Below are positions 1 through 6,220 of a DNA stretch of 8,093 bases, piece by piece. The notes below the pieces were generated by a model. It saw nothing but the letters and a program-made list of their open reading frames with translations. It made no database searches and was not told the origin of the DNA. Origin of the DNA: Anaeromyxobacteraceae bacterium (lineage in GTDB: Bacteria; Myxococcota; Myxococcia; Myxococcales; Anaeromyxobacteraceae); assembly GCA_027349605.1 (NCBI GenBank), contig DAIEMM010000081.1:1-8093 (forward strand), in the 5' to 3' direction. Numbering within the stretch: the first letter of the stretch is position 1; each line of letters starts with the position of its first letter. The position numbers were made by a program, and so were the translations under genes.

Positions 1-280
1 GCTTCGTCGGCGCCTGCTGGCCGGGTTCGAGCTCGGGCGTGCCGGTCAGGGATCCCCCCGTCGCGTGCGGATGACCCGGTCTATCACGTCCGTGCAAGCT
101 CGGACCATGCCGGCACCCCGAAGGGCCCGGACCACGGTGAACGTGACCGGCCTGGCCGCGGCGGTGTACGCGACGCGCGGGGGCGGCATGGTATCGGAGC
201 GGGGCCCGTGGTCGCCAGGGGCCCTCCGGAAATTACACGCTGCGTCATTCCTCGCCCGGCCCCGGACGGGCAACTTCTTC

Positions 281-304
281 GGGAGGGGGCTTTCGCTCCC
301 CCCG
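281..304 (+). other. G/C-rich hairpin in the dctP leader
   Basis: Bases 282-290 can pair with 295-303 around a TTTC loop, with one G-U pair (288/297) and one A-C mismatch (284/301). A five-T run lies at 320-324, 16 bases after the stem. This is too far for a classical intrinsic terminator. It could be the end of an upstream transcript, a leader structure affecting dctP, or chance in GC-rich DNA. Confidence 0.25.
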
Positions 305-346
305 TCCTAAGTCCTACGATTTTTCCCGCCGGGCATCGAACCCCAC

Positions 347-354
347 AGGAGGAG
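347..354 (+). promoter_or_regulatory. Shine-Dalgarno of dctP (decides the GTG start)
   Basis: AGGAGGAG lies 5 bases upstream of the GTG at 360-362. It is a strong match to the anti-Shine-Dalgarno. No ATG start is available before the twin-arginine signal of the protein, so this site fixes GTG as the initiation codon. Confidence 0.8.
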
Positions 355-359
355 CCACC

Positions 360-1529
360 GTGAAGAACAAGAAAGCCGAACCTGCCGCCGAGAAGCCCAC
401 GACGTCGTCGCGCCGCGACTTCCTCAAGAAGGCCACCGTCGGCGCCGCGGCAGCAGGGGCCGCCGCCGCGATTCCCACCATCCACGTGGCCCAGGCGCCC
501 ATCATCTGGCGCTGGCAGTCCACCTGGCCCACCAAGGACATCTTCCACGAGTACGCCCTCGACTACGCCAGGAAGGTGAACGAGATGTCGGGCGGCCGCC
601 TCAAGATCGAGGTGCTCCCGGCCGGCGCGGTGGTCAAGCCCTTCGACCTGCTCGACGGCGTGAACAAGGGAACGCTCGACGGCGGCCACGGCGTGGTCGT
701 CTACCACTACGGCAAGAACACCGCGCTCGCCCTGTGGGGCTCCGGACCGGCCTTCGGCATGGACGCCAACATGGTGCTGGCCTGGCACAACTACGGCGGC
801 GGCAAGGAGCTGCTCGAGGAGATCTACAAGTCGCTCAACATGGACGTGGTCTCGATCCTCTACGGACCGATGCCCACCCAGCCGCTCGGGTGGTTCAAGA
901 AGCCGGTGGCCAGGCTGGAGGACATGAAGGGGCTCAAGTACCGCACCGTCGGCCTCTCCATCGACATCTTCACCGACATGGGTTGCGCCGTGAACGCGCT
1001 CCCCGGAGGGGAGATCGTCCCGGCCATGGACCGCGGCCTGCTCGACGCCGCCGAGTTCAACAACGCCTCCTCCGACAAGGCCCTCGGGTTCCCCGACGTC
1101 TCGAAGGTCTGCATGCTGCAGAGCTACCACCAGGCCAGCGAGCAGTTCGAGATCCTCTTCAACAAGAAGAAGTACGACGCGCTGCCCGAGGACCTGCGCA
1201 AGATCCTCTGGTACGCCGTGCAGGCCTCCTCGGCCGAGATGTCCTGGAAGGCCATCGACCGCTACTCCGCCGACTACAAGGAGATGAGCGAGAAGCAGGG
1301 CGTGAAGTTCTACAAGACGCCCGACGCCATCCTGAAGAAGCAGCTCGAGGTGTGGGACAAGGTGGCCGCCAAGAAGGCCGCCGAGAACCCGCTCTTCAAG
1401 AAGGTCTACGACTCCCAGAAGGTCTTCGCCGAGCGCGCCGGCAAGTGGCAGTACGACACCTACTGCGACTTCAAGGCGGCCCACGCCCACTTCTTCTCGG
1501 CCAAGGGCAAGCCCAGGCAGAAGACGTAG
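360..1529 (+). CDS. dctP: TRAP transporter substrate-binding protein, DctP family, Tat-exported
   Basis: Extracytoplasmic solute receptor of a TRAP transporter: it should capture an organic acid in the periplasm and hand it to DctQ/DctM. The product has 389 residues. The N-terminus has a twin-arginine motif, SSRRDFLKK (residues 16-24), followed by an Ala/Gly-rich hydrophobic stretch to about residue 38, so export folded by Tat is expected; cleavage may follow the AQA at 44-46, although a proline comes next, which signal peptidase I normally disfavours. The mature part has the family pattern, including GLKYR with R195, the arginine that in characterised DctP proteins pairs with the substrate carboxylate, and an EFNNASSD segment at 232-239 in the second ligand-contacting region. 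Overall it resembles the mannitol/chloroaromatic (TakP/FcbT1-like) branch, whose known members bind alpha-keto acids and other monocarboxylates. The substrate is inferred only to class level. It heads the operon with dctQ and dctM. Confidence 0.93.
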   Translation: MKNKKAEPAAEKPTTSSRRDFLKKATVGAAAAGAAAAIPTIHVAQAPIIWRWQSTWPTKDIFHEYALDYARKVNEMSGGRLKIEVLPAGAVVKPFDLLDGVNKGTLDGGHGVVVYHYGKNTALALWGSGPAFGMDANMVLAWHNYGGGKELLEEIYKSLNMDVVSILYGPMPTQPLGWFKKPVARLEDMKGLKYRTVGLSIDIFTDMGCAVNALPGGEIVPAMDRGLLDAAEFNNASSDKALGFPDVSKVCMLQSYHQASEQFEILFNKKKYDALPEDLRKILWYAVQASSAEMSWKAIDRYSADYKEMSEKQGVKFYKTPDAILKKQLEVWDKVAAKKAAENPLFKKVYDSQKVFAERAGKWQYDTYCDFKAAHAHFFSAKGKPRQKT

Positions 1530-1540
1530 GGCCCCTCCCC

Positions 1541-1566
1541 GGCCGCCCGGTGTCCGCCGGGCGGCC
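1541..1566 (+). terminator. Perfect 10-bp hairpin between dctP and dctQ (attenuator or mRNA stabiliser)
   Basis: GGCCGCCCGG at 1541-1550 and CCGGGCGGCC at 1557-1566 are exact inverted repeats around a six-base loop, beginning 11 bases after the dctP stop codon. The pyrimidine-rich tract that follows (GTTCTCCTTTCCC) has only short T runs, so this looks like a partial terminator or a 3'-end protecting hairpin, not a full stop. Such hairpins after binding-protein genes commonly let the soluble receptor be expressed above the membrane subunits. The role is inferred; the repeat is directly visible. Confidence 0.6.
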
Positions 1567-1606
1567 GTTCTCCTTTCCCACCCCCCGCTCCTCCGGGAGG
1601 CGCCGG

Positions 1607-2242
1607 ATGCAGAAGATCCTCCTCCGCATCGACCGCTTCAGCACCTGGGTCGGCCAGGCGTTCTCCTGGCTGATCGTGGCGCTGACCTTCCTCATGACCT
1701 ACGAGATCTTCTCCCGGCGCTTCTTCGACGCGCCGCACGCCTGGGTGTTCGACGCCCAGCTCCAGCTCTACGGGATCCTCTTCATGATGGCGGGGGCCTA
1801 CACGCTCTCGAAGAGCGGCCACGTCCGCGGCGACGTGCTCTACGGGTTCTTCCCCCCGCGGGTCCAGGCGGGGATCGACCTCACGCTCTACATCGCCTTC
1901 TTCATCCCGGGCGTGGTGGCGCTCACCTACGCCGGGACCATCTACGCGGCCGACGCCTGGAGGATCCGGGAGATGTCGTCCGTGATGGTGGACGGTCCCC
2001 CGGTCTACACCTTCAAGTCGTTCATCCCCATCGCAGGCGCGCTCATGATCCTCCAGGGCGCGGCCGAGATCGCACGCTGCGTCATCTGCCTGAAGAACGG
2101 CGAGTGGCCCTCGCGCGTGGAGGACGTGCAGGAGGTGGACGTCGACAAGCTGAAGAAGATGGTCAACGTGAAGGACGAGGACATCCAGGCCCTCGACAGG
2201 TACGTGGTCGAGCAGGAGCAGCGGAAGGAGCCGAGGTCGTGA
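1607..2242 (+). CDS. dctQ: TRAP transporter small permease subunit, DctQ family
   Basis: Small four-helix membrane subunit that pairs with DctM in the inner membrane. The product has 211 residues; likely membrane segments are about 15-33, 45-66, 86-113 and 136-158. The first helix is followed by EIFSRRFFDAPHAW (33-46), matching the conserved DctQ pattern of a helix ending in an E-x-x-x-R segment and a short amphipathic stretch. The ATG is chosen because GGGAGG (1595-1600) sits 6 bases before it and because the amphipathic N-terminus followed directly by helix 1 is typical. A strongly charged tail (about 165-211, rich in Asp, Glu, Lys and Val) extends past the last helix and is probably cytoplasmic; it is longer than in many DctQ proteins. 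The stop codon overlaps the dctM start by 4 bases, so the two membrane subunits are probably translationally coupled. Identity rests on helix pattern and position between dctP and dctM. Confidence 0.92.
   Translation: MQKILLRIDRFSTWVGQAFSWLIVALTFLMTYEIFSRRFFDAPHAWVFDAQLQLYGILFMMAGAYTLSKSGHVRGDVLYGFFPPRVQAGIDLTLYIAFFIPGVVALTYAGTIYAADAWRIREMSSVMVDGPPVYTFKSFIPIAGALMILQGAAEIARCVICLKNGEWPSRVEDVQEVDVDKLKKMVNVKDEDIQALDRYVVEQEQRKEPRS
2223..2230 (+). promoter_or_regulatory. Shine-Dalgarno of dctM inside the dctQ tail
   Basis: GGAAGGAG ends 8 bases before the GTG at 2239-2241. It supports this overlapping GTG as the true dctM start over in-frame codons further upstream, whose translation would be an out-of-frame reading of dctQ. 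Confidence 0.7.
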
Positions 2243-4194
2243 AGATCCGCATCCGCAAGGAGCTCTGGTTCGGCCTCATCCTGATGGCGGCGATCCTCAT
2301 CCCCACCTTCGTCTTCCTCCCTGCGCCGTGGAACATGTCGGGAGGCCACCTCGGCCTCCTCATGCTGTGCCTCGTCGTCGTGGCCATCATGCTGGGCTTT
2401 CCCACCGCCTTCACCCTCATGGGCATGGGGGTCCTCTTCGCCTTCCTGGCGTACCGCTTCCAGGCGCCGGCGCCGGAAGCCTGGCGCCAGACGCTCATGC
2501 TCATGGTGCAGCGGGCCTACGCGGTGATGACGAACGACGTCCTCATCTCCATCCCGCTCTTCGTCTTCATGGGCTACCTGGTCGAACGGGCGGCACTCAT
2601 CGAGAAGCTCTTCAAGAGCCTCCACCTCGCCATCGGCCGGATCCCCGGCTCGATGGCCGTGGCCACGCTGGTGACCTGCGCCGTGTTCGCCACCGCCACC
2701 GGGATCATCGGCGCGGTGGTCACGCTGATGGGGCTCCTCGCGCTGCCGGCCATGCTCCGCGCGCGGTACGACGTCAAGCTCTCGGCCGGCTGCATCACGG
2801 CGGGAGGGTGCCTGGGCATCCTCATCCCGCCGTCGGTGCTCCTCATCCTCTACGGCGCGACCGCCAGCGTCTCGGTGGTCCAGCTCTACGCCGGCGCCTT
2901 CTTCCCCGGCCTCATGCTGGCCGGCCTCTACATCGGCTACGTCATCATCCGGGCCTGGCTGAACCCCAGCCTGGCCCCCGCGCCGACGAAGGAGGAGAAG
3001 CACGTCGACCTCCCGGAGTGGGCGGAGAAGCTCCCCGGCGGGCGGCAGCGGCTCGCGCTGCCGGCCATGTTCGCGGCGCTCCGCGGGGATCACCCCGGAA
3101 TCTCCTCCGGAAAGCTCCTCGGCCAGATCGGTGTCGGCCTCCTCCCGGTGGTGATGGTCCTCGTCCCGGTCCTGTTCCTCTACGACGCCTCCACGACCGT
3201 CACGGTGATCGACACCGGCGGCATGACCGAGATCGGCGCCGAGGTCCAGCACGAGGAGGCCACCGACGAGGACCTCCCGGAACCCCCGGGGGCCGAGCTC
3301 GCCGAACCGCCGGCGGACGGGCTCGAGGTCCCTCCGGGGGCCGAGCCGGAGGAGTCCACCGGCGTGACCGCCCCTCCGTCCGAGGAAGCCGCGGCGGCCG
3401 CCTCCGCTGCGTCTGCCGCGGCCTCCTCGACGCGCGTTCCCGCGCCCCGCTGGTTCTGGGGCGTGGTGGCGGGCGGCCTCGCGCTCCTCATCCTGAACTA
3501 CGTCCTGTTCACGGTGGAGCGCTTCCAGATCTTCAAGTTCCTGCTGGGCTCGTTCTTCCCGCTCTCGGCGCTCATCCTCTCGGTGCTGGGCAGCATCATC
3601 TTCGGCTGGGCCACTCCCACCGAGGCGGCCGCCATGGGGGCCACCGGAGGCATGGTGCTGGCCGCCGCCTACGGGAGGCTCACCTTCCAGGTGGTGAAGG
3701 AATCGGTCTTCCTCACCGCCAAGACCACCGCGATGGTGTGCTGGCTCTTCGTGGGCTCGAGCATCTTCGCGGCGGCGTTCGCGCTGCTGGGCGGACAGCA
3801 GATCATCGAGACCTGGGTGCTCTCGCTCAACATGACCCCGGTCCAGTTCATGCTGCTCGCCCAGTTCATCATCTTCATCCTGGGCTGGCCGCTCGAGTGG
3901 ACCGAGATCATCGTCATCTTCATGCCGATCTTCCTGCCCCTGCTCGGCCACTTCAACGTCGACCCGCTCTTCTTCGGCCTGCTCGTGGCGCTCAACCTCC
4001 AGACGGCCTTCCTCTCGCCCCCCGTGGCGATGGCGGCCTTCTACCTGAAGGGCGTGGCGCCGCCCCACGTGACCCTGAACCAGATCTTCGCCGGAATGAT
4101 GCCGTTCATGGCCATCCAGGTGCTGGCGCTCTTCATCCTCTACATGTTCCCGGACATCGGCCTCTGGCTGCCCCGGGTCCTCTACGGGGGATGA
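2239..4194 (+). CDS. dctM: TRAP transporter large permease subunit, DctM family, with large internal insertion
   Basis: Substrate-translocating subunit of the TRAP transporter, expected to move substrate with Na+ through an elevator-type core. The product has 651 residues, against about 430 for ordinary DctM. Family signatures are intact: GIIGAVVTLMG near 155-166, GILIPPS at 193-199 in the first half, and GWATPTEAAAMGA at 456-468 with a second helical-hairpin region (ETWVL to SPPVAMAAF) in the second half. The extra length lies between the halves: a hydrophilic segment from about 242 (NPSLAPAPTKEE), a hydrophobic helix ending near Y315, an acidic loop of about 90 residues (316-404), another helix near 405-426, then the normal helix leading into the TPTEA motif. 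The loop has about 19 Asp/Glu and no Lys or Arg before R399. Start is GTG, overlapping the dctQ stop as GTGA. The frame stays open and codon use stays uniform across the insertion, arguing against a sequencing error. Confidence 0.94.
   Translation: MKIRIRKELWFGLILMAAILIPTFVFLPAPWNMSGGHLGLLMLCLVVVAIMLGFPTAFTLMGMGVLFAFLAYRFQAPAPEAWRQTLMLMVQRAYAVMTNDVLISIPLFVFMGYLVERAALIEKLFKSLHLAIGRIPGSMAVATLVTCAVFATATGIIGAVVTLMGLLALPAMLRARYDVKLSAGCITAGGCLGILIPPSVLLILYGATASVSVVQLYAGAFFPGLMLAGLYIGYVIIRAWLNPSLAPAPTKEEKHVDLPEWAEKLPGGRQRLALPAMFAALRGDHPGISSGKLLGQIGVGLLPVVMVLVPVLFLYDASTTVTVIDTGGMTEIGAEVQHEEATDEDLPEPPGAELAEPPADGLEVPPGAEPEESTGVTAPPSEEAAAAASAASAAASSTRVPAPRWFWGVVAGGLALLILNYVLFTVERFQIFKFLLGSFFPLSALILSVLGSIIFGWATPTEAAAMGATGGMVLAAAYGRLTFQVVKESVFLTAKTTAMVCWLFVGSSIFAAAFALLGGQQIIETWVLSLNMTPVQFMLLAQFIIFILGWPLEWTEIIVIFMPIFLPLLGHFNVDPLFFGLLVALNLQTAFLSPPVAMAAFYLKGVAPPHVTLNQIFAGMMPFMAIQVLALFILYMFPDIGLWLPRVLYGG
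3184..3450 (+). other. Acidic Pro/Glu/Ala-rich loop inserted in DctM
   Basis: Codes for residues 316-404 of DctM. It contains degenerate repeats around an E-x-PP-G-A-E pattern (PEPPGAE, AEPPADG, EVPPGAE) and ends in an alanine/serine-rich run at about 385-397. The composition suggests a disordered, strongly negative linker. By positive-inside reasoning the hydrophilic stretch before it (242 onward, with Lys/Arg) is cytoplasmic, one helix intervenes, and the loop would therefore face the periplasm, where DctP docks. Topology is an inference. Confidence 0.7.
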
Positions 4195-4244
4195 ACCTCC
4201 ACGCCTTGCTCCGCCGCGAGATGGAGGGGGCGGGAGCCGCCTGA
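4191..4244 (+). CDS. Possible 17-codon ORF overlapping the dctM stop
   Basis: An ATG at 4191-4193 overlaps the dctM TGA as ATGA, and the frame runs for 17 codons (MNLHALLRREMEGAGAA) to a TGA at 4242-4244. The overlap layout is the same as that used by real coupled genes in this window, and GGGGG lies directly before the ATG. The peptide has no recognisable family; it could be a translated leader-like micro-peptide, the remnant of a deleted fourth gene, or chance. I lean to chance or remnant. Confidence 0.2.
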   Translation: MNLHALLRREMEGAGAA

Positions 4245-4252
4245 TCACAGGC
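4239..4252. other. Inverted repeat at the convergent stop codons
   Basis: GCCTG-ATCA-CAGGC is a 5-bp inverted repeat with a 4-base loop. The TGATCA inside it supplies a stop codon on each strand (TGA at 4242-4244 on plus, TGA at 4247-4245 on minus). A second small hairpin, GGCGG-GAG-CCGCC, lies just left at 4229-4241. Neither has a T tract on either strand, so termination here is unproven. Confidence 0.3.
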
Positions 4253-5126
4253 CCCGGAGCGCCAGCGCGAGCCCGATGGGCACGAAGACGATGCTCGCCA
4301 GGTTCCCGATGAGCACGATCGACGCCACCTTCTGGGGCTCCTGGTCATAGCGATCGGCGATGAGGAAGTTGAGCACCGCCGGGGGAAGGCTGGAGAACAG
4401 GATGAGCATCGCGGTGGGCACGGGCCCCAGGCCGAGGAGACGTCCCAGGGGCAGCGCGACCGCGAGTCCCACCACCGGGCGCACCACGGCGCCGGCCACC
4501 CCCACCTGCCAGTCTCGCATCGAGACGCCGACCATGCGCGCCCCGAGCGAGAAGAGCATGAGGGGGAGGCAGACCTGGCCGAGCATCTCCACCGCCGTGC
4601 CCGCGGCCCCGGGGAGCTGCCAGCCCAGGGTGGAGAGCGCCACGCCGGCCAGCGTGGCGAGCACCATGGGACTGCGAAGCAGGTGCAGGTGGTGCGCGTC
4701 GCGCCGGACCAGGTAGGTACCGACGGTGAACTGGAGCAGGTTGGAGGTGACGAACATCGCCACCGCCGCCGGCAGCTGCCCCTCGCCGAACGCGAGGAGC
4801 GCGAGAGGCAGGCCCATGTTCCCCGAGTTGTTGAACATCATGGGGGGCACGAAGGTCCGCGGGCTCACCCGGAGCAGCCGGGACACCGGCCAGGCGAGAA
4901 GCCCCGAGGCGAGCACCACCACCAGGCTTCCCAGGATGAGGGCCTGGTTCTCCCGCAGCGAGAAGTCCCGCCGGGACAGGGAGGAGACGATGAGCGCGGG
5001 GACGAAGACGTCCATGTTCATCCGGTTCACCCAGCCGATGTCGGGGCGGACCACCCGGCCGTAGATCCACCCGGCGGCGACCACGCCGAAGACCGGCAGG
5101 ATGATCTGGAGGATGCGCTGGATCAT
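4245..5126 (-). CDS. AEC-family (auxin efflux carrier-like) membrane transporter
   Basis: Polytopic inner-membrane carrier of the AEC family (bile acid/auxin permease superfamily), whose bacterial members are linked to malate, malonate or other organic-anion transport; the substrate here is unknown. The product has 293 residues and about ten predicted membrane segments. The diagnostic features are FNNSGNMGLP at 98-107, matching the AEC N-x-G-x-x-G-x-P motif at the helix break of the first half, and a second-half segment around LPPAVLNF (247-254) followed by a final helix after QKVASIVLIGN. Length is normal and no key motif is broken. The start at 5126 is chosen because its ATG overlaps the stop of the upstream DUF475 gene as ATGA, implying translational coupling; no strong separate Shine-Dalgarno is visible. 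An in-frame ATG at 5153 would add nine residues and is less likely. Its end meets the preceding plus-strand frame without any spacer. Confidence 0.9.
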   Translation of the reverse strand: MIQRILQIILPVFGVVAAGWIYGRVVRPDIGWVNRMNMDVFVPALIVSSLSRRDFSLRENQALILGSLVVVLASGLLAWPVSRLLRVSPRTFVPPMMFNNSGNMGLPLALLAFGEGQLPAAVAMFVTSNLLQFTVGTYLVRRDAHHLHLLRSPMVLATLAGVALSTLGWQLPGAAGTAVEMLGQVCLPLMLFSLGARMVGVSMRDWQVGVAGAVVRPVVGLAVALPLGRLLGLGPVPTAMLILFSSLPPAVLNFLIADRYDQEPQKVASIVLIGNLASIVFVPIGLALALRGL

Positions 5127-6214
5127 GGAGACGGGGAGCCGGGCGGGCCCCATCCCGCGCCGCCGGCGCCGGACGAGCTCCCCAGCGCCTTGCGCTTGTA
5201 GGAGATCGACGACCAGACCGAGAGCACGATGAAGGCCGCGCCGATGAGCCCCGTGACCGCCTCGGGCACGTCCATCACCGTTCCCACCAGCATGAGGAGG
5301 GCGAGCGCCCCGATGGCCCAGAAGGCGCCGTGCTCCAGGTAGCGGTAGGCGTCGAGCGTGCCGCGCTCCACCAGCATGACCGTCAGGCTTCGCACGAACA
5401 TGGCGCCGATGCCCAGGCCGATGGCGATGATGAAGAGGTTGTTGGTGAGCGCGAACGCACCGATGACGCCGTCGAAGCTGAAGCTCGCGTCCAGCACCTC
5501 GAGGTAGAGGAAGCTCGCCGCGCTGGCCCGGTGGACGTTCTTCATGGCGTCCTCGTCCACCTCCATGGCGGCGCCGATGCCGTCGACGACGATGAAGGTC
5601 ACGAGCCCGAAGATCCCGGCCACCAGGAAGGGATGGGCCTCCTCGGCGTGGACGAAGCGCGAGAAGGTGTAGAGCGCGACCATCATGACGCCCAGCGCCC
5701 CCGCCTCGAACTTGCCCAGGCGCGACAGCTGGCGCTCGACCGGCACGATCCAGTGGACCTCCTTGTCCGCGTCGAAGAAGTACTTGAGGCAGACCATGCC
5801 CAGGAAGGCGCCGCCGAAGGCGCCCAGCGGGACGTGGGCGCTGGTGAGGATGCGCGCGTACTCCGCAGGCTCGAGCGCCGCGAGCCGGAGCGCCTCCCAG
5901 GGATTCACCCAGGCCACGATGCTCACCACCACCAGCGGGAACACGAGCCGCATCCCGAAGACGGCGATGGCGATTCCCCAGGTGAGGAAGCGGTGGCGCC
6001 AGAGCGGCGTCATGTCCCGGAGGACCGACGCGTTGACGACGGCGTTGTCGAACGAGAGCGAGACCTCGAGGACCGACAGCACGGCCACGATGAAGACCGT
6101 GGCCAGGATGCCCTCTCCGGTGTGCCGGTAGTACCAGCCGACCGCGGCGCCGGCCACGAGCCCCACGGCGGTCACCACGAACGAGGTGGTGAAGTACTTG
6201 AGGTTCGCTCGCAT
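5123..6214 (-). CDS. DUF475 family protein, TerC-like integral membrane protein
   Basis: Multi-helix membrane protein of the DUF475 family, related to TerC (LysE-type superfamily). TerC relatives are implicated in metal-ion export, notably Mn2+, and in tellurite-resistance clusters; DUF475 itself lacks a firm function. The product has 363 residues, normal for the family. Two related acidic membrane motifs are seen, LEVSLSFDNAVVNA (49-62) and LEVLDASFSFDGV (238-250); their Glu/Asp residues (E50, D56, E239, D242, D248) are the likely ion-binding positions. A Ser/Gly/Pro tail (about 346-363) overlaps the start of the AEC gene. Start choice: MRANLKYF at 6214 fits the usual DUF475 N-terminus; ATGs at 6241 and 6256 would prepend 9 or 14 residues. 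None has a good Shine-Dalgarno, and the chosen ATG sits in the centre of a perfect palindrome. It is the first gene of a two-gene unit with the AEC carrier. Confidence 0.9.
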   Translation of the reverse strand: MRANLKYFTTSFVVTAVGLVAGAAVGWYYRHTGEGILATVFIVAVLSVLEVSLSFDNAVVNASVLRDMTPLWRHRFLTWGIAIAVFGMRLVFPLVVVSIVAWVNPWEALRLAALEPAEYARILTSAHVPLGAFGGAFLGMVCLKYFFDADKEVHWIVPVERQLSRLGKFEAGALGVMMVALYTFSRFVHAEEAHPFLVAGIFGLVTFIVVDGIGAAMEVDEDAMKNVHRASAASFLYLEVLDASFSFDGVIGAFALTNNLFIIAIGLGIGAMFVRSLTVMLVERGTLDAYRYLEHGAFWAIGALALLMLVGTVMDVPEAVTGLIGAAFIVLSVWSSISYKRKALGSSSGAGGAGWGPPGSPSP

Positions 6215-6220
6215 GCGAGC
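6207..6220. promoter_or_regulatory. Perfect 14-bp palindrome centred on the DUF475 start codon
   Basis: GCTCGCATGCGAGC reads identically on both strands and contains the ATG of the DUF475 gene at its centre. It could be an operator for a dimeric repressor, or, in mRNA, pair between molecules or weakly fold over the start codon. Palindromy is directly visible; any function is inference. Confidence 0.35.

Larger units (their letters stand above)
1..359. other. Upstream region of the TRAP operon, no convincing gene
   Basis: No reading frame here is convincing as a complete gene. The plus-strand frame starting at base 3 is rich in G/C third positions and ends at a TGA at 70-72, so bases 1-72 may be the 3' tail of a gene entering from the left; the tail is too short to identify. 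Another plus-strand frame stays open to a TAA at 308-310, but its arginine/glycine/proline-rich translation resembles no family and looks like GC-driven openness. Bases 73-359 probably hold the promoter and leader of dctP. No clear -35/-10 pair or sigma-54 -24/-12 element could be found. The least G/C-rich stretches are around 228-240 and 306-325. GGGGCCC occurs twice (201-207 and 218-224), of unknown meaning. Confidence 0.5.

Noticed and set aside
65..310. 81-codon plus-strand and overlapping 75-codon minus-strand frames in the leader
   Set aside because: Neither shows a ribosome site, a recognisable motif or coding-like third-position bias consistently along its length.
84..1490. Long minus-strand open frame opposite dctP
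   Set aside because: It is a GC-driven antisense frame; the translation is Gly/Leu/Val/His-rich without motifs, while the plus strand carries a clear DctP protein with a strong ribosome site.
734..1606. In-frame upstream extension of dctQ through the dctP gene
   Set aside because: The extension is dctP read out of frame. The ATG at 1607 has its own GGGAGG site and begins a normal DctQ N-terminus.
3184..3450. Frameshift or fusion artefact as the cause of the long DctM
   Set aside because: One uninterrupted frame with uniform G/C third positions continues across the region, and both conserved halves are in frame.
2005..4248. 747-codon minus-strand frame opposite dctQ-dctM
   Set aside because: Its translation is dominated by Glu/Arg/His/Asp, the typical antisense image of hydrophobic membrane codons, and the opposite strand has unmistakable TRAP permease motifs.
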